Source: Rhodobacter xanthinilyticus
GTDB lineage: Bacteria > Pseudomonadota > Alphaproteobacteria > Rhodobacterales > Rhodobacteraceae
Direction: 5' to 3'
Assembly (NCBI RefSeq): GCF_001856665.1
Contig: NZ_CP017781.1
Coordinates: forward strand, 2,744,001-2,808,000
DNA length: 64,000 nucleotides
Notes under the pieces: model-generated
Seen by the model: the letters and a program-made list of their open reading frames with translations, nothing else
The model's database searches: none
Told to the model about the DNA's origin: nothing
Shown here: positions 61,049 to 64,000 of the stretch, in pieces
How the letters are laid out: every line of letters starts with the position of its first letter
How positions within the stretch are numbered: position 1 is the first letter of the stretch
Made by a program: the position numbers and the translations under genes

Positions 61049-61750
61049 ATGCTCACCACGATCGGGTTCGATGCCGATGACACGCTGTGGCACAACGAGC
61101 GGTTCTTCCGCCTGACGCAGGCGCATTTTCATGCGCTGATGGCCGATCACGCCCCGCCCGAGCGGCTGGCCGAGCGGCTTCTGGCGGCCGAGCGGCGCAA
61201 TATCGGCGCCTATGGGTTCGGGGTGAAGGGGTTCACGCTCTCGATGATCGAGACCGCGGTCGAGGTGAGCGGCGGCCGTGTGCCGGGCGCGGTGATCGGC
61301 GAGATTCTGGCCGCGGGGCGCGAGATGCTGGCCCATCCGATCGAGCTTTTGCCGCAGGCGCGCGCGGCGATCGAGGCGCTGGCGGGGCGCTACCGGATCG
61401 TGCTGGTGACCAAGGGCGACCTGATCGACCAGGAGCGCAAGCTCGCGCAATCGGGGCTGGGCGAGCTCTTCGACGCGGTGGAGATCGTCTCGGACAAGCG
61501 CGCGGGCGTCTATCGCACCGTGTTCGCCCGCCACGGCAGCGGCGCGGAGCAGGCGATAATGGTCGGCAACTCGTTGAAATCGGATGTGATTCCGATGATC
61601 GAGGCGGGCGGCTGGGGGGTCCATGTGCCGCATGGCCTGACCTGGGAGCTCGAGGCGGCCGAGCCGCCGCGCGAGGAGCCGCGCTTTGCCGAGATCGCCG
61701 ATCTCGGCGCGCTGCCGGGCCTCGTCGCGCGGATCGCTCAGACGTGCTGA
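61049..61750 (+). CDS. HAD-superfamily hydrolase
   Basis: The protein has 233 residues. Motif I is FDADDTLW, motif II is LVTKG and motif IV is GNSLKSDVIPMIEAGGW. The cap is a helical C1 type. The aspartates and lysine needed for phosphate transfer are present. Its substrate is unknown. It overlaps the convergent SDR gene by 13 bases. Confidence 0.9.
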   Translation: MLTTIGFDADDTLWHNERFFRLTQAHFHALMADHAPPERLAERLLAAERRNIGAYGFGVKGFTLSMIETAVEVSGGRVPGAVIGEILAAGREMLAHPIELLPQARAAIEALAGRYRIVLVTKGDLIDQERKLAQSGLGELFDAVEIVSDKRAGVYRTVFARHGSGAEQAIMVGNSLKSDVIPMIEAGGWGVHVPHGLTWELEAAEPPREEPRFAEIADLGALPGLVARIAQTC

Positions 61751-62469
61751 CCGCCGTTCACCTCGATCTCGGTGCCGGTGACATAGCTCGAGGCATCGGT
61801 GCACAGGAACCAGATCACATCGGCGACCTCGGAGGGCTGGCCGAGCCGGCGCATCGGCAGGCCCTCGACGATCTTCTCGGTGCCGGGCGAGAGGATCGAG
61901 GTCTCGATCTCGCCGGGCGCGATCGCATTCACGCGCACGCCCAAGGGCCCGAAATCATGGGCCATTTCGCGGGTGAGCGCCTTCAGCGCGGCCTTTGAGG
62001 TGGCATAGGCCGCGCCCGCGAACGGGTGCACGCGGCTGCCCGCGATCGAGGTGACATTGACCACCGCGCCGCGCGCCGCCGAGAGCTCGTCCTTCAGGCC
62101 GCGCGCCAGCACGATCGAGGCGAAGAAATTGACGTGGAACACCTGCCCCCAGGTCCGCAGATCGGTGTCGAGCGTATTGAGCCGCGCCCCGCCCGGGCCC
62201 TTCGGCGAGATCCCGGCATTGTTGACCAGCGCATGAAGCTTGCCGCCGAGCCGCGCCCGGATCTCCTCGATCGCGGCGATCGTCGCGTTCGGGTCGGCGA
62301 GGTCGATCTCGATATGGTCCTCGCGCCCGCCGCCCCAGGGGCATTTCTCCGGGAAGGGCTGGCGCGAGCAGGTGATGATCCGCCAGCCCTCCCGCGCGAA
62401 TCGCTTCACCGTGGCATGGCCGATCCCGCGGCTCGCCCCCGTCAACAGCATCACCTTGCGCTCGTCCAT
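61738..62469 (-). CDS. SDR-family oxidoreductase
   Basis: The protein has 243 residues from ATG 62469. It is a canonical [15 protein letters not shown], catalytic Ser in [18 protein letters not shown] and the C-terminal [11 protein letters not shown]. The cofactor is probably NAD(P)H. The substrate is unknown. It is divergent from argB. Confidence 0.9.
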   Translation of the reverse strand: MDERKVMLLTGASRGIGHATVKRFAREGWRIITCSRQPFPEKCPWGGGREDHIEIDLADPNATIAAIEEIRARLGGKLHALVNNAGISPKGPGGARLNTLDTDLRTWGQVFHVNFFASIVLARGLKDELSAARGAVVNVTSIAGSRVHPFAGAAYATSKAALKALTREMAHDFGPLGVRVNAIAPGEIETSILSPGTEKIVEGLPMRRLGQPSEVADVIWFLCTDASSYVTGTEIEVNGGQHV

Positions 62470-62584
62470 GGCATCCTCTCTGCACTTTGCCCCGAACCTA
62501 ATCCCCCGCGCGGCAATGGCAATGCCCTTGGCAGCCCCCCCGAATGGCCGTAACAAGGGGGCGCGTTTTCCCCGGGGGCAAATG

Positions 62585-63478
62585 ATGAGAAAACAGACCA
62601 TGGATCGTGACTGGATCGCCACCGCCCGGACCCTCTCCGAGGCCCTTCCCTACCTGCAGCGCTACACCGGCGCGGTCGTCGTCGTGAAATTCGGCGGCAA
62701 TGCGATGGGCGACGATGAGGCGATGGCCGATTTCGCGCGCGATATCGTGCTGATGAAACAGGTCGGCATGAACCCGGTCGTGGTGCATGGCGGCGGCCCG
62801 ATGATCAACGAGATGCTGGCCAAGCTCGGCATCAAATCGGATTGGGTGCGCGGCAAGCGGGTGACCGACAAGGCCACCGTCGAGGTCGTCGAGATGATCC
62901 TCTCGGGGCTTGTGAACAAGCGCATCGTGCAGGCGATCAACGATCAGGGCGGGCGCGCGGTCGGCATCTCGGGCAAGGACGACGACCTGATGGTCTGCGA
63001 GGCCGATGACCCGGAGCTGGGCTTCGTCGGGCGCCCGGTCGAGATGAACGTGCAGGTGATCCGCGATCTCTATGGCGCCGGGATGATCCCGGTGATCGCG
63101 CCGGTGGCGACGGGCGTGAACGACAACGAGACCTTCAACGTCAACGGCGACACCGCCGCGGGCGCGATCGCGGGCGCGTTGCAGGCCGACCGGCTGCTGC
63201 TGCTGACCGATGTCGCGGGGGTGAAGAACAAGGCCGGCGAGGTCATCACCCAGATGACGCCCGATGAGGTCACCGCGCTGATCGCCGATGAGACGATCTC
63301 GGGCGGGATGATTCCGAAGGTCGAAACCGCGCTCAAGGCGGTGAAGGAGGGGGTGCGCGCGGTCGTCATCCTCGACGGCCGGGTCTCGAATGCGGTGCTC
63401 CTGGAGCTCTTCACCGAACATGGCGCGGGCTCGATGATCCGCTCGACGATCCCGCGGGTGAAGCCGCGCCGCGGATGA
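62585..63478 (+). CDS. argB: Acetylglutamate kinase
   Basis: The protein has 297 residues. ATG 62585 is six bases after a GGGGGC site; 62582 and 62600 are possible alternatives. The kinase motifs are [23 protein letters not shown], and [14 protein letters not shown]. It phosphorylates N-acetylglutamate, the second arginine step. The start of the next gene overlaps its stop as ATGA. Confidence 0.96.
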   Translation: MRKQTMDRDWIATARTLSEALPYLQRYTGAVVVVKFGGNAMGDDEAMADFARDIVLMKQVGMNPVVVHGGGPMINEMLAKLGIKSDWVRGKRVTDKATVEVVEMILSGLVNKRIVQAINDQGGRAVGISGKDDDLMVCEADDPELGFVGRPVEMNVQVIRDLYGAGMIPVIAPVATGVNDNETFNVNGDTAAGAIAGALQADRLLLLTDVAGVKNKAGEVITQMTPDEVTALIADETISGGMIPKVETALKAVKEGVRAVVILDGRVSNAVLLELFTEHGAGSMIRSTIPRVKPRRG

Positions 63479-64000
63479 CCGGCCTGCCGCCGGGCCTTGC
63501 CGAGGCCCTCGCCGCCGAGCGGCTTTTCGTCGCAGGGTCAATGGCTTGCGAGACGGGGCAACGGCTCCTTCTCGCCCCCGACGAGCCCGGATTCTGGGCG
63601 CATCTGAGCGCCGCGCCCGAATGGGCCGACGGCGCGCCCGACCCGCTCGACCGCTGGTCGAAACGGGTGATCGAGGGGCTCGCCGCGCGCTTCGAGGGCG
63701 TCGCGCGCTTCCCCTTCGAGGGCCCGCCCTGGCCGCCCTTCTATCAATGGGCGCTGGCGTCCGGGGCGTTTTTCGCAAGCCCCGTCGCGCTTCTCGTCCA
63801 TCCGCGAATGGGCCTCTGGGCCAGCCTGCGCGGCGCGCTCGAGATCGGCGGCGCACCGCCCGAGGCCGCCCCGCCGCCCACGCCTTGCGCCGCCTGCGCG
63901 CGCCCCTGCACCACCACCTGCCCCGTCGGCGCGATGTCCGAGACGGGCTATGACGTGCCCCGCTGCCACGAATTTCTTAACACCCCGGAAGGCGAAACCT
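63475..64000 (+). CDS. Ferredoxin-like protein (truncated by the window)
   Basis: The open frame from ATG 63475 runs to the window edge (175 complete codons, no stop). A mostly alpha/beta body ([20 protein letters not shown]) precedes cysteines at 138, 141, 145 and 149 in [18 protein letters not shown], a 4Fe-4S-type site. The full length is unknown. It overlaps the argB stop as ATGA, so it may be co-transcribed. Confidence 0.8.
   Translation, partial: MTGLPPGLAEALAAERLFVAGSMACETGQRLLLAPDEPGFWAHLSAAPEWADGAPDPLDRWSKRVIEGLAARFEGVARFPFEGPPWPPFYQWALASGAFFASPVALLVHPRMGLWASLRGALEIGGAPPEAAPPPTPCAACARPCTTTCPVGAMSETGYDVPRCHEFLNTPEGET

Overview
This 64 kb window is GC-rich, gene-dense chromosomal DNA from an alphaproteobacterium of the Rhodobacteraceae, most like Rhodobacter. 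The evidence is the gene order (nrdR-ribD, ribE-ribBX-ribH-nusB, dnaG-rpoD without rpsU), a DUF484-xerC pair, a phosphatidylcholine synthase, MmcB behind an alphaproteobacterial LexA box, and a tRNA-His of the alphaproteobacterial kind (A73, no encoded G-1). I see no prophage, insertion sequence or CRISPR array. Almost all of it is core metabolism and information processing.

Layout. 0-5 kb: the end of a type II topoisomerase B subunit gene, a YbaK deacylase, ilvD, a glyoxalase-like gene, tRNA-His, a small acidic protein, SOS-type mmcB, dgkA, and a structured intergenic region that I read as 6S RNA. 5-14.3 kb: a riboflavin locus (nusB, ribH, ribBX, ribE, then ribD and nrdR, all on the minus strand) split by three plus-strand capsule genes (kpsS, an export lipoprotein gene, kpsC). 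14.3-20 kb: yjbQ, a lipoprotein, a nuclease-fold protein, rpoD and dnaG. 20-24 kb: three Tad-type pseudopilin/TadG genes and a pirin. 24-31 kb: ileS behind a possible attenuator, an EamA transporter, pcs, a Pro/Gly-rich small protein, xerC and a DUF484 gene. 31-38 kb: a transaldolase-like aldolase, priA, an MFS gene, msrA, prmA, two small proteins and a tRNA with CAT anticodon. 38.7-42.6 kb: a selenium module (a flavoprotein-SelD fusion convergent with mnmH) and an L,D-transpeptidase. 42.7-46 kb: a DUF2892 protein, copper ATPase copA and a lytic transglycosylase. 46-51 kb: the ybbP/ybbA exporter divergent from an arylesterase, then an MFS gene. 51-58 kb: a glcD-like dehydrogenase, hemC and hemE (divergent), a DbpA-type helicase and hemF. 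58-64 kb: a lipoprotein, an unusual SDR, an RsmC-like methyltransferase, clpS, a HAD hydrolase, an SDR, argB and a truncated ferredoxin-like gene.

How the genes fit together. The rib genes supply flavins. hemC, hemE and hemF are three steps of tetrapyrrole synthesis. SelD and MnmH form a minimal selenophosphate to selenouridine-tRNA pathway. kpsS and kpsC build the Kdo linker of a lipid-anchored capsule, and the lipoprotein between them would export it.

The most interesting non-coding signals are two families of palindromic intergenic repeats (nine sites), a leader peptide with mutually exclusive hairpins before ileS, the 6S RNA candidate, a LexA box before mmcB, a DnaA box before nrdR, and a mismatched acceptor stem in the CAT tRNA. 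I found no clearly novel defence or mobile system.
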